Source: Pleodorina starrii (Eukaryota; Chlorophyta; Chlorophyceae; Chlamydomonadales; Volvocaceae). From it: DNA of 64,000 nt. The stretch lies in assembly GCA_030267565.1 (NCBI GenBank), contig BRXU01000005.1:4529501-4593500 (forward strand), written 5' to 3'. Below are positions 9,641 to 21,721 of this stretch, in pieces; positions within the stretch are counted from its first letter, which is position 1; each line of letters starts with the position of its first letter. The notes beneath the pieces were generated by a model. That model did no database searches, had not been told where the DNA came from, and saw nothing but the letters and a program-made list of their open reading frames with translations. The position numbers and the translations under genes were made by a program.

Positions 9641-12600
9641 TCACGACAGCCCCGGCTGCCCTGTCAGCTGAGCTGCTGCCTGGCTGGGCTGGGCGCTGGT
9701 GGCTGACCCGGATGGGGAGACCTGCTGTGCTGCCTGGGCACCCCCGGCGGTTGCCTGTGGTGCTGGGACCGGGGCCACCCGGGACAGATGAACCTGCAGA
9801 CGCGGGCTGCTGCCAGCCACCCGCTGCACGGAGCAGAGGACGCCTTCATGCGCCCAGGAGGCTTCGAAGGCATCCAGCCGGCCGGGCTTCAGCTGTGCTG
9901 TGATGTGGCCCCGGGGCAGCCCCGCCAGAGTGTCCTCGGAGAGCGCCGCCATGCTGAAATGTGCCCTCATGAGACGCTGCAGCTCCCCAATGACACAGCC
10001 CACCACCGTGGCCGACGGATGATCATCAGGCTCCGCCCTGTGGTAGTGGCCCCAGACCGCCCACAGCCAAGTGGCTCGAAGGGCTGCCCACAGCAGCTGC
10101 AGCCCAGAGCTGGTGGGGTAGGCCGGCCACCCTCCCGGCCAGTCCCCCAGTAGCACAGCCGGCTGGCTGAAGGGCAAGTCCACGGCCCCGGAGACTGCCG
10201 CCCACAGCTCTGCCAGCCAAACCCGAGCTGCGGTGTAAGCCCCGCACTCCAAGAAGACGTGGGTCAGGCTGGCGACATGCAGGCTGCCGTCCACCGAGCA
10301 GCTAGGAGCAGGGCAGTGGGCACGCTGCGGCTGACCTTTGGAGGCCAGGTACACCCCGCACGGGAGCCGTCCATGGTGCAGCCGCCAGGCTAGCGCCTTG
10401 GCCCGGTTGCTTGCGGGGCAGTCCCACAGCCGCTGCCAGGCCCGCCGGCGGTCGAGGGGAGACATGCCAGCCGGGCCATCAGCTGCCGGGTCTGCCTCCG
10501 GGGCCGGCCCGGCGGGTGCCGACGGTCCGGCGGCAGCACCGGGGTCCTGCTGGTGCGGTGCCGCATGGCGGCTGCCAGGCTGGCTGACCGGGCTTGCAGC
10601 GGCCGAGGGCAGTGATGGGGGGGAGGAGCGGGGCCGCATCCAGCCGGGGCTGGGCGTGGGGTTCATGGCGAACCACCGGCTGCGGCTGGGCGCTTGCTGA
10701 GCCAGCCAGTGTTGGTGCCAGCGGGCCTCCTGTTGCTGTAGCTGGCTGTGTGGCTGCTCGGGCCACGCCGCAGGCCTGAGGGGCCCCGTGTCCTGGTCCC
10801 GGCCCCAGCTGTGACCACGGGCGGTGAGGCGGTGGCGCACCTCACTCACTGTGTAGTGGATGAGGGGCAGCGTGCCGTGGCCGTGGCTGAGGGGGTAGCA
10901 CTGGACCGAGTCCCAAAGCCCGAGCAGCTGGTATTCCACTGGCCATGAGGAGGCGCGTTGGGCCGGGGGCGCCTCGCTGTATCGCTGATGGTCCTCCGAG
11001 GTCCAGTGTCGGCGTGGCGTGCGGCCCGGCAGCACGCAGGCTGCAGGCCAGTCGGCGTCCCCTGCGGCTCCGGCCTGCTCGCTGTCTGGGGGCACCAAGC
11101 GGCCGTTGGGCAGGACGGCCCACAAGACTCCCGTAGGACTGCTTACCCGGCTGCCATCGGGCGACAGGAGCCAGTCGGGCGCCGGCGGCAGTTCGGGGTC
11201 CAGGGGGTCGGCTGGCAGCAGTCTCCGCCAGTCGGCTGGGATGGCCCCAAGGACCGCCTGCATGAGGGGTTCGTGCTGGGTCATGGGCGACGCTGCACGG
11301 AGCTCGGCCAGGGTGCGGGGTCCCAGGTGGGCGGTCCCAGCCGGCGGTGTGAAGGGCTGATCGGTGGCTGGGTCACGCAGGGCTGCATTGAAGAACAGGG
11401 GCTCATGCAGGATGGCACGCGCGTCCGTGGTCTCTGGGTAGGCCAACCGGGTCGGGAGCGAGGAGCGGTAGGACTGCACCAGGCTGGCAATGAACGTAGG
11501 CAGGCTGGGGGGCGGTTCCGCCGTGCCATACACCCAGCCCCACCCAGTGGTCCCATCCGGCCTGTACTCGTCGAGCAGACCCCGCATGATCTGCTTCCAT
11601 GGCTGCTGGCCGGGCTGAGCGAGCTGGGCGAGGGGCTTCGCATGCAGGGCGACCATGAATGCATCGAGGTCGAGATGGCCGACACCGCCACAGTCGTGAT
11701 CCTGGCAGGCGATCTCCGGGCCAGGCTTCAGCAGGGCCCGTCCGTGGCACACCAGGGACGCGTCTTCCTCCAGGAGCGACCAGGCCACAAAGCCGTCGAT
11801 ATGCTTGCGGAGTGCCGCCAGCTGGGGTGGGGTGGGGCGGATGATGGAGAGGTGGTATGCCAGGGTGTTTCCCAGCACCTGTTTGGCCACATGCACCCGG
11901 CCCACGAGGCTGAGGCCGTGTCGCCGCCACACATGGCCGAGACGCTGAACCCGCTGAATTCTGCTGGTGTAGCAGAGCCGCGCGGCCTCCACCGGGTCCA
12001 GAGTGAGAGGGATTCCCAGGTGGCGTGGGGGTTCATCACCGGGAGTCGGGAAACTCGCACCAGTTGCGGCGTTGGGCCCCACCACCGGCGCGTGGGTACC
12101 CAGCACCATCCCCTTCCCCTTGCTGGCATTGACCCGTGCGTTGCTGGCCCTGCAGAACAGCTGGACTGCCGCGGTAGCGACCTCCCCATCCCTGTCGACA
12201 TTGCTGACCGTGAGCACCGTATCGTCCGCGTGGTGGGTGACAGGGGGGGCTGGCACGTTGTTGGGGAGGGTGGGGGTGCGGAGAGCGTTGGTGCTGCGCA
12301 GGTGGTGCAGGTACGAGGTGAGAGGTTCCAGCTGCATGACCCACAGGACGGGCGACAGGGTGCTGCCCTGCTGAAGGCCGTTGCGGACCGGGAAAGGTGC
12401 TGACTGGTGCCCATTGACCACCACCCGGCAGGAGCCATCTGACGTGAGCAGGCGCAGCCAGCGCTGTGTGTGCTGACCGAAGCCCATGGCCTCGGCCACC
12501 CGGTAGAGCCAGGGGCGATGGACCCGGTCGTAGGCCTTCTCGATGTCGAGTATGATGAGGGCTGCCGGTTGCTGCGAGTGCCGCACCCACTCCGCCAGGG

Positions 12601-13621
12601 CCAGGTGGTAAAGGGTGTTGTCGCGGATGTCCCGGCCGCTGACGAAGGCAGTCTGCAGCGGGTCTATCAGGTAGTCCAGTGCCGGCTGGAGGCGATTGCT
12701 GACGGCCTTGCAGACAAGCTTGTAGTCGCATTGGAGCAGGGTGATGGGCCGGTAGCTGCTCAGGCTGGGCCGGGGCAGGCCTTTGCCTTTGTAGATGAGA
12801 GTGATTTTTTTTTTTTTTGTGTGTGATGACCCCTTCGCGCCAGCTGAGCGGCAGGGAGTCGGCAGCTGCGGCCCCGGTCTCCACGGATCCCTGGGTGAAG
12901 GCTGCGTTGGCGGCGGCGAGCAGCAGCGGGCCCAGCAGCGGCCACAGCACCCGGTACACCTCATAAGGCAGGCCGTCCGAGCCAGGGGCGGTGCCATTCA
13001 GACAGGACGACAGAGCAGCCGCAAGTTCGTCCAGCTGCAGCTCGCCGGCGGCTGGGGCTGCGTCGGCAGCTTCCCTGAGGGGCTGGGGGAGCCGGCGGCG
13101 GAGGTGCTGCAGGAGCTGGTCTTGGGCTGTCAGGTCCACCTGCTCCACCCGGAACAGACCCGTGGGGCTGTCACTGCTGTACATGGCGTGGGCCGCGGCT
13201 GTGATAGCGGCGGCCGCACCCGGGTCACTGAGCGGAACCGGGAGGGGCTGACCCGGGACTGAGAGGTGGGTGACTGGCTCCCGGGTGCGCACCTCGCGTC
13301 CGAGCTGGTGGAACCAGCCGGTGCCCTTGTCGCCATGCTGCGTGTACGCGGCGTCCAGCGCTGCTGTGCGGCGGATGGCGGCCTGTTTGACTGCCGTGGT
13401 GAGCTGGCTGCAGGCCTGTGCTGCCAAGGCGCCGGCGTCGGGCCCGGGCATAGCATGGCTGCCAGGGCTGCACACGCAGCGTGTTTGGCCGCCCTCAGGC
13501 TGGCGGCCTGGTCCGTCAGGTGCTGTCTGTGGAGGTGATCGGCTGCACTGCGGAGGCGACCTTTCAGACATTCCCACACCTCACGTGGGTCAGCAGCGGC
13601 GTCTTGCTGCTGGACGGCCTG
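9641..13621 (-). pseudogene. LINE-A ORF2 of copy P (RT and C-terminal domains; no endonuclease)
   Basis: This would encode the RT of a non-LTR retrotransposon. From 12805 down to the stop at 9641 the frame is open for more than 1,050 codons and includes TLIYKGKGL, SYRPITLLQCDYKL, TAFVSGRDIRDNT, LDIEKAYDRV, GLQQGSTLSPVLW and HADDTV. It continues to a C-terminal cluster C-x4-C-x6-H-x5-H-x4-C near 10240-10310. Upstream, the 17-nt poly(A)-type insertion at 12806-12822 and a 7-nt loss near 13457 break the frame. The endonuclease domain is deleted at 13616-13621. It cannot encode a complete ORF2 protein. Confidence 0.85.
12806..12822 (-). mobile_element. Minimal poly(A) insertion with GTGAT duplication
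   Basis: This is the duplicated counterpart of the insertion at 4016-4032, flanked by GTGAT at 12801-12805 and 12823-12827. It shifts the reading frame of copy P ORF2. Confidence 0.8.
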
Positions 13622-13878
13622 CTTGCGAGCCCGGACTGAAGCTGGCAGGCTGGCCGTGAGGGAGGCCGCATACCGAGCGGACCGGGGGAGCTGACCGGTG
13701 GAGGCCGCACAGCGTGGGGGACCCTGGGGGGCGGCGTGCAAAGCTGCCACCGGCAGTCTGCGAGGCCGTGGGCCAACAAACATGAGGGCGGGCTGTTGCT
13801 GATGCTGTTGCTGATGCTGAACTGGCTGTTGCTGCTGCTGCGGCGTGCTGATGTTGATACTGCTGTTGCTGGTGTTGC

Positions 13879-13913
<35 letters not shown>

Positions 13914-14909
13914 GTTCTGCTGCTGAAGCTGCTGCTGTAGAGCCCCCAACTCTGCTGCTAGGGGCCCGTCCCAGGAGAGCAGGCGGGGGACTTGCACTCC
14001 TCCCTGCCTGCACCCTGGCTCTGCGGGAGCTCCTCGAGCGCCTGAGGCCGTCTGGTCGGTCTGTACTGAGCTGCAGAGCAGCTGAGCTGGACAGGGCAGC
14101 AAGGGCACACCGCACAGGCAAAGCACCCCACCTGCACCCCGAAGCCCACCCCTGCACCCACAGGGCACCCCAGGCACGAAGCAGCACCCACCTACACAAC
14201 AAGAGCAAGCCTCACCCCACCGAGGACAAGCCACCCAAAGCAGGCAGAGGAAGAACCCCTCGCCGGGCAGCCAAGACACCCACCAACGGAAGAAACCAAC
14301 CCCGCACGGAAGAAACCAACCCCTGGCCCTGCCAGAAACCGACCGCCAGGCCTGAAGATGTCAAAGGAAACTCCACAGGCCGCTAGGCTCCAAGCGCGGG
14401 CTCCACGGAAGTCGTCCAGCACCACAGCTCCACGATGTCGTCCACCACGAGCGACCGGAAGGCCAACCGCGCAAGACGCCCGAGAAAACGTCGCTAAAAA
14501 GAGGCTTTTTTTTCTGCGAGGCTTAGCTGCAAGCTTTCGCAGCGCCGGCTTGGCGCCGCGTCAGGCTGGAAGCACGAGGATGATTGCTGCGCTCGCCGAG
14601 GGCGCACTTCGAGAAGACGTGCAATCCGCACGCCCAGTTCCACGAAAAGAAGAAGGAGAAGAACAAAGAGAGTAGGCGTGCTGTGCGCCCTGATTGGAGC
14701 GCCGAGTCCTGGAGTCGCCGGTCCGATGGCGGCTGCGGCGACAAGAGAGAAAACCGCCGCTGCCGCAGGTCGCGCCGCTGAAGCAACCAAACGAAAAGAA
14801 GCAAAATGTCCTAAAGGAAAGCGGGAAGCACGCAGCCTGTTGTTGAAGTTGCAGGTGCTGAGTGAGGCATTGCCAGCAAACAAATGTCGACGAGGTGTTG
14901 GAGTAGCTT
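13616..14909 (-). other. ORF1 stub, CAG-rich leader and 5' UTR of copy P
   Basis: This region is identical in layout to Y. The ORF1 ATG is at 13783-13781, the CAG-rich leader at 13804-13940, and the 5' UTR reaches 14909. The CGCAG-plus-A insertion is at 14508-14518. ORF1 is truncated after about 54 codons by fusion to ORF2. Confidence 0.75.
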
Positions 14910-15004
14910 AAGCTATAAGCTATAAGCTATAAGCTATAAGCTATAAGCTATAAGCTATAAGCTATAAGCTATAAGCTATAAGCTATAAGCTATAAGCTAT
15001 AAGC
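14910..15004. repeat. Heptamer tandem repeat, second array
   Basis: About 13.6 units of AAGCTAT sit in the same position as in the first unit, two units shorter than 6120-6228. Confidence 0.95.
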
Positions 15005-16243
15005 ACTGGACCTTGGAGGACCATCAGCGATACAACGAGGCGCCCCCAGCCCAACACGCCTCCTCATGGCCAGTGGAATACCAGCTGCTGGGGCTTTGGG
15101 ACTCGGTCCAGTGCTACCCCCTCAGCCACGGCCACGGCGTGCTGCCCCTCATCCACTACACAGTGAGTGAGGTGCGCCACCGCCTCACTGCCCGTGGTCA
15201 CAGCTGGGGCCGGGACCAAGACATGGGGCCCCTCATGCCCGCGGCATGGCCCGAGCAACCGCACAGCCAGCTACAGCAACAGGAGGCCCGCTGGCACCAA
15301 CACTGGCTGGCTCAGCAAGTGCCCAGCCGCAGCCGGTGGTTTGCAATGAACCCCACACCCAGCCCCGGCTGGATGCGGCCCCGATCCTCCCCCCCATCAC
15401 TGCCCTTGGCCACTGCAAGCCCGGTCAGCCAGCCTGGCAGCCGCCATGTGGCACCGCACCAGCAGGACCCCGGTGCTGCCGCCGGACCGTCGGCACCCGC
15501 CGGGCCGGCCCCGGAGGTAGACCAGGCAGCGGATGGCCCGGCTGGCATGTCTCCCCTCGACCGCCGGCGGGCCTGGCAGCAGCTGTGGGACTGCCCCGCA
15601 AGCAACCGGGCCAAGGCACTAGCCTTTTTTTTTAAATCCGGAGGAACCCCGACTTGGGACATGGGACACACATGTTGTCTGGCGGCTCCACTGATGCTGC
15701 CACTTCTGCTGAGTAGCTAGCGTGCCAGGCTTCTGGGCGACTCCAAGGGCCAGCTGGATGGTGCTGATGACTGTATGATGAGTCTTGTAAACCTCCGGAC
15801 GGGACAGGGACAGAGGGGTGGGCACCCTCTGTTCTCATCACACCCCGGGTAATGGTCACTGACTGGTTTCGATCCCGGGATCCCGGGGGGAATTGCAAGG
15901 TTTCCCTGTCGCCAGCCAATGAACCATTGCCTGCTTCTGTTGGGTGCAGGTAAATTCCAAATGTGCTTGGTGGGACTTGAACCCGGGTCACCCGGGCCGA
16001 AAGCAGTGCCTTAACTAACGGACGGCTCCCGTGAGGGGTGTACCTGGCCTCCAAAGGTCAGCCGCAGCGTGCCCACTGCCCTGCTCCTAGCTGCTCGGTG
16101 GACGGCAGCCTGCATGTCGCCAGCCTGACCCACGTCTTCTTGGAGTGCGGGGCTTACACCGCAGCTCGGGTTTGGCTGGCAGAGCTGTGGGCGGCAGTCT
16201 CCGGGGCCGCAGACTTGCCCTTCAGCCAGCCTTCCGCGACAAC
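15005..16243 (+). pseudogene. LINE-A ORF2 C-terminal fragment (Z'), split by a SINE
   Basis: This is the duplicate of 6229-7467 with the same internal SINE and the same jump to RT sequence at its right end. Small differences, such as one base near 15055 and a 10-bp deletion at the SINE 5' end, show it has begun to diverge. Confidence 0.8.
15625..16018 (-). mobile_element. SINE copy S1'
   Basis: This is the duplicate of S1. It lacks 10 bp (TTCGGTGTAG) at its 5' end near 16016, as seen by comparison with 7241-7250. Confidence 0.8.
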
Positions 16244-17084
16244 ACCCTTTACCACCTGGCCCTGGCGGAGTGGGTGCGGCACTCGCAGCAACCGGCAGCC
16301 CTCATCATACTCGACATCGAGAAGGCCTACGACCGGGTCCATCGCCCCTGGCTCTACCGGGTGGCCGAGGCCATGGGCTTCGGTCAGCACACACAGCGCT
16401 GGCTGCGCCTGCTCACGTCAGATGGCTCCTGCCAGGTGGTGGTCAATGGGCACCAGTCAGCACCTTGGTAAGTTCTACACCGAAAGTTAAGGTACTGCTT
16501 TCGGCCCGGGTGACCCGGGTTCAAGTCCCATCAAGGACATCTGGAACTTACCTGCACCCCACAGAAGTAGGCAAAGGCTCATTGACCGGCAACAGGGAAA
16601 CCTTGCAATTCCCCCCGGGATCCCGGGATCAAAACCAGTCAGTGACCATTACCCGGGGTGTGATGAGAAAAGAGGGTGCCCACCCCTGTCCCTGTCCCGT
16701 CCGGAGGTTTACAAGACTCATCATACAGTCATCAGCCCCTTCCATCTGGCCCTTGGAGACGCCCAGAAGCCTGGCACGCTAGCTACTCAGCAGAAGTGGC
16801 AGCATCAGTGGAGCCGCCAGACAACATATGTGTGTCCCATGTCCCGAGTCCGGGTTCCTCCGGAATTCAAAAAAAAAAAAAAAAAAAAAAAAACCAGTCA
16901 GCACCTTTCCCGGTCCGCAACGGCCTTCAGCAGGGCAGCACCCTGTCGCCCGTCCTGTGGGTCATGCAGCTGGAACCTCTCACCTCGTACCTGCACCACC
17001 TGCGCAGCACCAACGCTCTCCGCACCCCCACCCTCCCCAACAACGTGCCAGCCCCCCCTGTCACCCACCACGCGGACGATACGG
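16244..17084 (+). pseudogene. LINE-A RT fragment, second copy, split by full-length SINE S2
   Basis: This is the duplicate of 7468-7877. Its coding sequence is interrupted at 16467-16892 by a complete SINE with a 15-bp target duplication and resumes at 16893. It ends at the HHADDTV motif against the poly(T) of copy P'. Confidence 0.8.
16467..16892 (+). mobile_element. SINE copy S2, full length, with 15-bp target-site duplication
   Basis: This is the best reference copy of the SINE. A body of about 402 bp starts GGTAAGTTCTACACC and carries a tRNA-like head with the B-box match GGTTCAAGTCC at 16518-16528. It ends CCGGAATTC followed by A25. ACCAGTCAGCACCTT flanks it at 16452-16466 and 16893-16907. 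The other duplicate (around 7688-7702) keeps the empty site. It has no coding capacity. Mobilisation by LINE-A through the poly(A) tail is an inference. Confidence 0.92.
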
Positions 17085-18012
17085 TTTTTTTTTTCTGCGA
17101 GGGACGTTACAAGGACTGGGAAAGCGAAGCCCAACGGGCAAGCCGAGCAAGACCGGCAAGCCACAACAGCCTGGCAAGAAGCCCAAAAAACCACCGCAAG
17201 GAGCCGAGGAGAGAGAAAAAGCCAAGCAACGCCTAAACTCGCAGACAGGACAGGGACAGGGACGGGGGCAGCAAGAGGCCAGGAGCCACTGCTGCACGGG
17301 CGGCACACACAGCCACCCCTTCCTCCAAAACAGCGAGGAGGGAACCGAAACCAACACCAGGGCCCAACACCAGGGCCAAACCCCAGGGCCCTACACCAGG
17401 GCCAACACCACGGCCCAACACCAGGGCCAACACCACGGCCAACACCGGGCCATAGGGCCAACACCACGGGCCAACACCACGGCCCAACACCAGGGCCCAA
17501 CACCAGGGCCCAAAACCAGAGCCAACACCACGGCCCAACACCAGGGCCAAAACCACGGCCCAACACCCGGGCCAGCACCACGGACCAACAACAGGGCCCG
17601 TCACCGGGGACAAGCCCCAGGGATGGGCAAAGGCCCCAACAACGACCACAGCGTCAACACAACCACAACCTGCACAACCTCAACAGCCAAGGGGCGAACC
17701 CTACACCCTGGGCGACAGCAACAGGAACAACAAACAAAACCGGGCAACCGTCGCAGCGAACCAAGGCAAACGAGCCCCCCCCCCCGCCGGGGAGCACCAG
17801 AGAAAACAGAAAACCCACAGCACGCCCGAAGAGAACCCCGCACCACCGAAACCGCCTCCCAGAGCCACAAAAGCCGCAGGGACGGCGCCACACGAGCGCA
17901 CCGGAGACAAACAACAACCGACCCCACCCTGGGGGCGTCCCCGCAAGACAGCAGGCCCGAAGACACACCTCCCTCCCAAGACACCCTGCACCGCAGAAAC
18001 CTCACTCCCACG

Positions 18013-18504
18013 TTTTTTTTTTTTTTTCTGCGAGGGACGTTACAAGGACTGGGAAAGCGAAGCCCAACGGGCAAGCCGAGCAAGACCGGCAAGCCGCAAC
18101 AGCCTGGCAAGAAGCCCAAAAAACCACCGCAAGGAGCCAAGGAGAGAGAAAAAGCCAAGCAACGCCTAAACTCGCAGACAGGACAGGGACAGGGACGGGG
18201 GCAGCAAGGGGCCAGGAGCCACTGCTGCACGGGCGGCACACACGGCCACCCCTACCTCCAAGACACCGAGGAGGGAACTGAAACCTACACCAGGGCCCAA
18301 CACCAGGGCCAAACCCCAGGGCCCAACACCAGGGCCAACACCACGGCCCAACACCAGGGCCAACCCCACAGCCCAACACCAGGGCCCAACACCAGGGCCC
18401 AAAACCAGAGCCAACACCACGGCCCAACACCAGGGCCAAAACCACGGCCCAACACCCGGGCCAGCACCACGGACCAACAACAGGGCCCGTCACCGGAGAC
18501 AAGC
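18013..18504 (-). mobile_element. LINE-A copy Q', 3'-UTR-only insertion
   Basis: This is the duplicate of copy Q with a longer tail (T15). The same CCCACG duplication flanks it, ending at 18012 and starting again at 18505. Confidence 0.9.
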
Positions 18505-18893
18505 CCCACGTCCCCCCGGCTCCCAAGAACCCCCACGGGCGCAGCAGGGGCAATACTGCCTGGCTGGAAGCCAGGGCACAAGCGCGCCGGCGACAAGACA
18601 CCCGCAGACCCCACCCTGGGGGCGTCCCCTCGAGACCGCGACCCCCGAACCGCACCTGCCTCCCACGGCAGCCTGCACCACACCAACCCTGCACCGAAGC
18701 CCCCCCGCCCCTCCCCAGACCCCCCCGAAACCCTCCCCAGTCCCCCCCGCGCCGCACCGACCCCCAAGACCCCCGCCGGCCCCACCCACAGCAAGCCCCG
18801 CACCGCACCCCCCTCCCTAGGCAACCCACACCGCACTCCCCCCACCCTCGAGGTCCCTCGCACCCTAAGAACCTCCCCCTCCCAACACCCCGC

Positions 18894-21683
18894 TCACGAC
18901 AGCCCCGGCTGCCCTGTCAGCTGAGCTGCTGCCTGGCTGGGCTGGGCGCTGGTGGCTGACCCGGATGGGGAGACCTGCTGTGCTGCCTGGGCACCCCCGG
19001 CGGTTGCCTGTGGTGCTGGGACCGGGGCCACCCGGGACAGATGAACCTGCAGACGCGGGCTGCTGCCAGCCACCCGCTGCACGGAGCAGAGGACGCCTTC
19101 ATGCGCCCAGGAGGCTTCGAAGGCATCCAGCCGGCCGGGCTTCAGCTGTGCTGTGATGTGGCCCCGGGGCAGCCCCGCCAGAGTGTCCTCGGAGAGCGCC
19201 GCCATGCTGAAATGTGCCCTCATGAGACGCTGCAGCTCCCCAATGACACAGCCCACCACCGTGGCCGACGGATGATCATCAGGCTCCGCCCTGTGGTAGT
19301 GGCCCCAGACCGCCCACAGCCAAGTGGCTCGAAGGGCTGCCCACAGCAGCTGCAGCCCAGAGCTGGTGGGGTAGGCCGGCCACCCTCCCGGCCAGTCCCC
19401 CAGTAGCACAGCCGGCTGGCTGAAGGGCAAGTCCACGGCCCCGGAGACTGCCGCCCACAGCTCTGCCAGCCAAACCCGAGCTGCGGTGTAAGCCCCGCAC
19501 TCCAAGAAGACGTGGGTCAGGCTGGCGACATGCAGGCTGCCGTCCACCGAGCAGCTAGGAGCAGGGCAGTGGGCACGCTGCGGCTGACCTTTGGAGGCCA
19601 GGTACACCCCGCACGGGAGCCGTCCATGGTGCAGCCGCCAGGCTAGCGCCTTGGCCCGGTTGCTTGCGGGGCAGTCCCACAGCCGCTGCCAGGCCCGCCG
19701 GCGGTCGAGGGGAGACATGCCAGCCGGGCCATCAGCTGCCGGGTCTGCCTCCGGGGCCGGCCCGGCGGGTGCCGACGGTCCGGCGGCAGCACCGGGGTCC
19801 TGCTGGTGCGGTGCCGCATGGCGGCTGCCAGGCTGGCTGACCGGGCTTGCAGCGGCCGAGGGCAGTGATGGGGGGGAGGAGCGGGGCCGCATCCAGCCGG
19901 GGCTGGGCGTGGGGTTCATGGCGAACCACCGGCTGCGGCTGGGCGCTTGCTGAGCCAGCCAGTGTTGGTGCCAGCGGGCCTCCTGTTGCTGTAGCTGGCT
20001 GTGTGGCTGCTCGGGCCACGCCGCAGGCCTGAGGGGCCCCGTGTCCTGGTCCCGGCCCCAGCTGTGACCACGGGCGGTGAGGCGGTGGCGCACCTCACTC
20101 ACTGTGTAGTGGATGAGGGGCAGCGTGCCGTGGCCGTGGCTGAGGGGGTAGCACTGGACCGAGTCCCAAAGCCCGAGCAGCTGGTATTCCACTGGCCATG
20201 AGGAGGCGCGTTGGGCCGGGGGCGCCTCGCTGTATCGCTGATGGTCCTCCGAGGTCCAGTGTCGGCGTGGCGTGCGGCCCGGCAGCACGCAGGCTGCAGG
20301 CCAGTCGGCGTCCCCTGCTGCTCCGGCCTGCTCGCTGTCTGGGGGCACCAAGCGGCCGTTGGGCAGGACGGCCCACAAGACTCCCGTAGGACTGCTTACC
20401 CGGCTGCCATCGGGCGACAGGAGCCAGTCGGGCGCCGGCGGCAGTTCGGGGTCCAGGGGGTCGGCTGGCAGCAGTCTCCGCCAGTCGGCTGGGATGGCCC
20501 CAAGGACCGCCTGCATGAGGGGTTCGTGCTGGGTCATGGGCGACGCTGCACGGAGCTCGGCCAGGGTGCGGGGTCCCAGGTGGGCGGTCCCAGCCGGCGG
20601 TGTGAAGGGCTGATCGGTGGCTGGGTCACGCAGGGCTGCATTGAAGAACAGGGGCTCATGCAGGATGGCACGCGCGTCCGTGGTCTCTGGGTAGGCCAAC
20701 CGGGTCGGGAGCGAGGAGCGGTAGGACTGCACCAGGCTGGCAATGAACGAAGGCAGGCTGGGGGGCGGGTCCGCCGTGCCATACACCCAGCCCCACCCAG
20801 TGGTTCCATCCGGCCTGTACTCGTCGAGCAGACCCCTCATGATCTGCTTCCATGGCTGCTGGCCGGGCTGAGCGAGCTGGGCGAGGGGCTTCGCATGCAG
20901 GGCGACCATGAAGGCGTCGAGGTCGAGATGGCCGACACCGCCACAGTCGTGATTCTGGCAGGCGATCTCCGGGCCAGGCTTCAGCAGGGCCCGTCCGTGG
21001 CACACCAGGGACGCGTCTTCCTCCAGGAGCGACCAGGCCACAAAGCCGTCGATATGCTTGCGGAGTGCCGCCAGCTGGGGTGGGGTGGGGCGGATGATGG
21101 AGAGGTGGTATGCCAGGGTGTTTCCCAGCACCTGTTTGGCCACATGCACCCTGCCCACGAGGCTGAGGCCGTGTCGCCGCCACACATGGCCGAGACGCTG
21201 GACCCGCTGAATTCTGCTGGTGTAGCAGAGCCGCGCGGCCTCCGCCGGGTCCAGAGTGAGAGGGATGCCCAGGTGGCGTGGGGGTTCCTCACCGGGAGTC
21301 GGGAAACTCGCACCAGTTGCAGCGTTGGGCCCCACCACCGGCTCGTGGGTTCCCAGCACCATCCCCTTCCCCTTGCTGGCATTGACCCGTGCGTTGCTAG
21401 CCCTGCAGAACAGCTGGACTGCCGCGGTAGCGACCTCCCCATCCCTGTCGACATTGCTGACCGTGAGCACCGTATCGTCCGCGTGGTGGGTGACAGGGGG
21501 GGCTGGCACGTTGTTGGGGAGGGTGGGGGTGCTGAGAGCGTTGGTGCTGCGCAGGTGGTGCAGGTACGAGGTGAGAGGTTCCAGCTGCATGACCCACAGG
21601 ACGGGCGACAGGGTGCTGCCCTGCTGAAGGCCGTTGCGGACCGGGAAAGGTGCTGACTGGTGCCCATTGACCACCACCCGGCA
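18894..21683 (-). pseudogene. LINE-A ORF2 of copy P', RT palm to C-terminus
   Basis: This is the C-terminal part of ORF2, open from the insertion point near 21683 to the stop at 18894. It carries GLQQGSTLSP, HADDTV and the C-terminal Cys/His cluster near 19494-19563. It is continuous with the ORF2 half at 22553-24595 once the intervening plus-strand insertion is ignored. The sequence is near-identical to P up to about 20745 and then follows a different variant. Confidence 0.85.
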
Positions 21684-21721
21684 GGAAAGGTGCTGACTGG
21701 TGCCCATTGACCACCACCCGG
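21684..21721 (+). repeat. 38-bp flank duplication at an insertion joint
   Basis: This repeats 21644-21681 exactly, with CA between, just before the plus-strand 3' UTR insertion begins. It is probably filler made at the 5' joint of the insertion. Confidence 0.75.

Larger units (their letters stand above)
7878..14909 (-). mobile_element. LINE-A copy P (chimeric, internally deleted)
   Basis: This minus-strand LINE-A extends from its tail (T10 at 7878-7887) through the 3' UTR, with nested copy Q, then ORF2, an ORF1 stub and the 5' UTR. Its left half matches copy P' and its right half matches copy Y. The switch lies between 11446 (P'-type base) and 11497 (Y-type base). This marks P as the hybrid element at the joint of a tandem duplication made by unequal exchange. 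Confidence 0.85.

Noticed and set aside
16467..16545. Functional tRNA gene
   Set aside because: A B-box match and a D-arm-like region are present, but I could not pair a full cloverleaf. The sequence occurs only as the head of the SINE.
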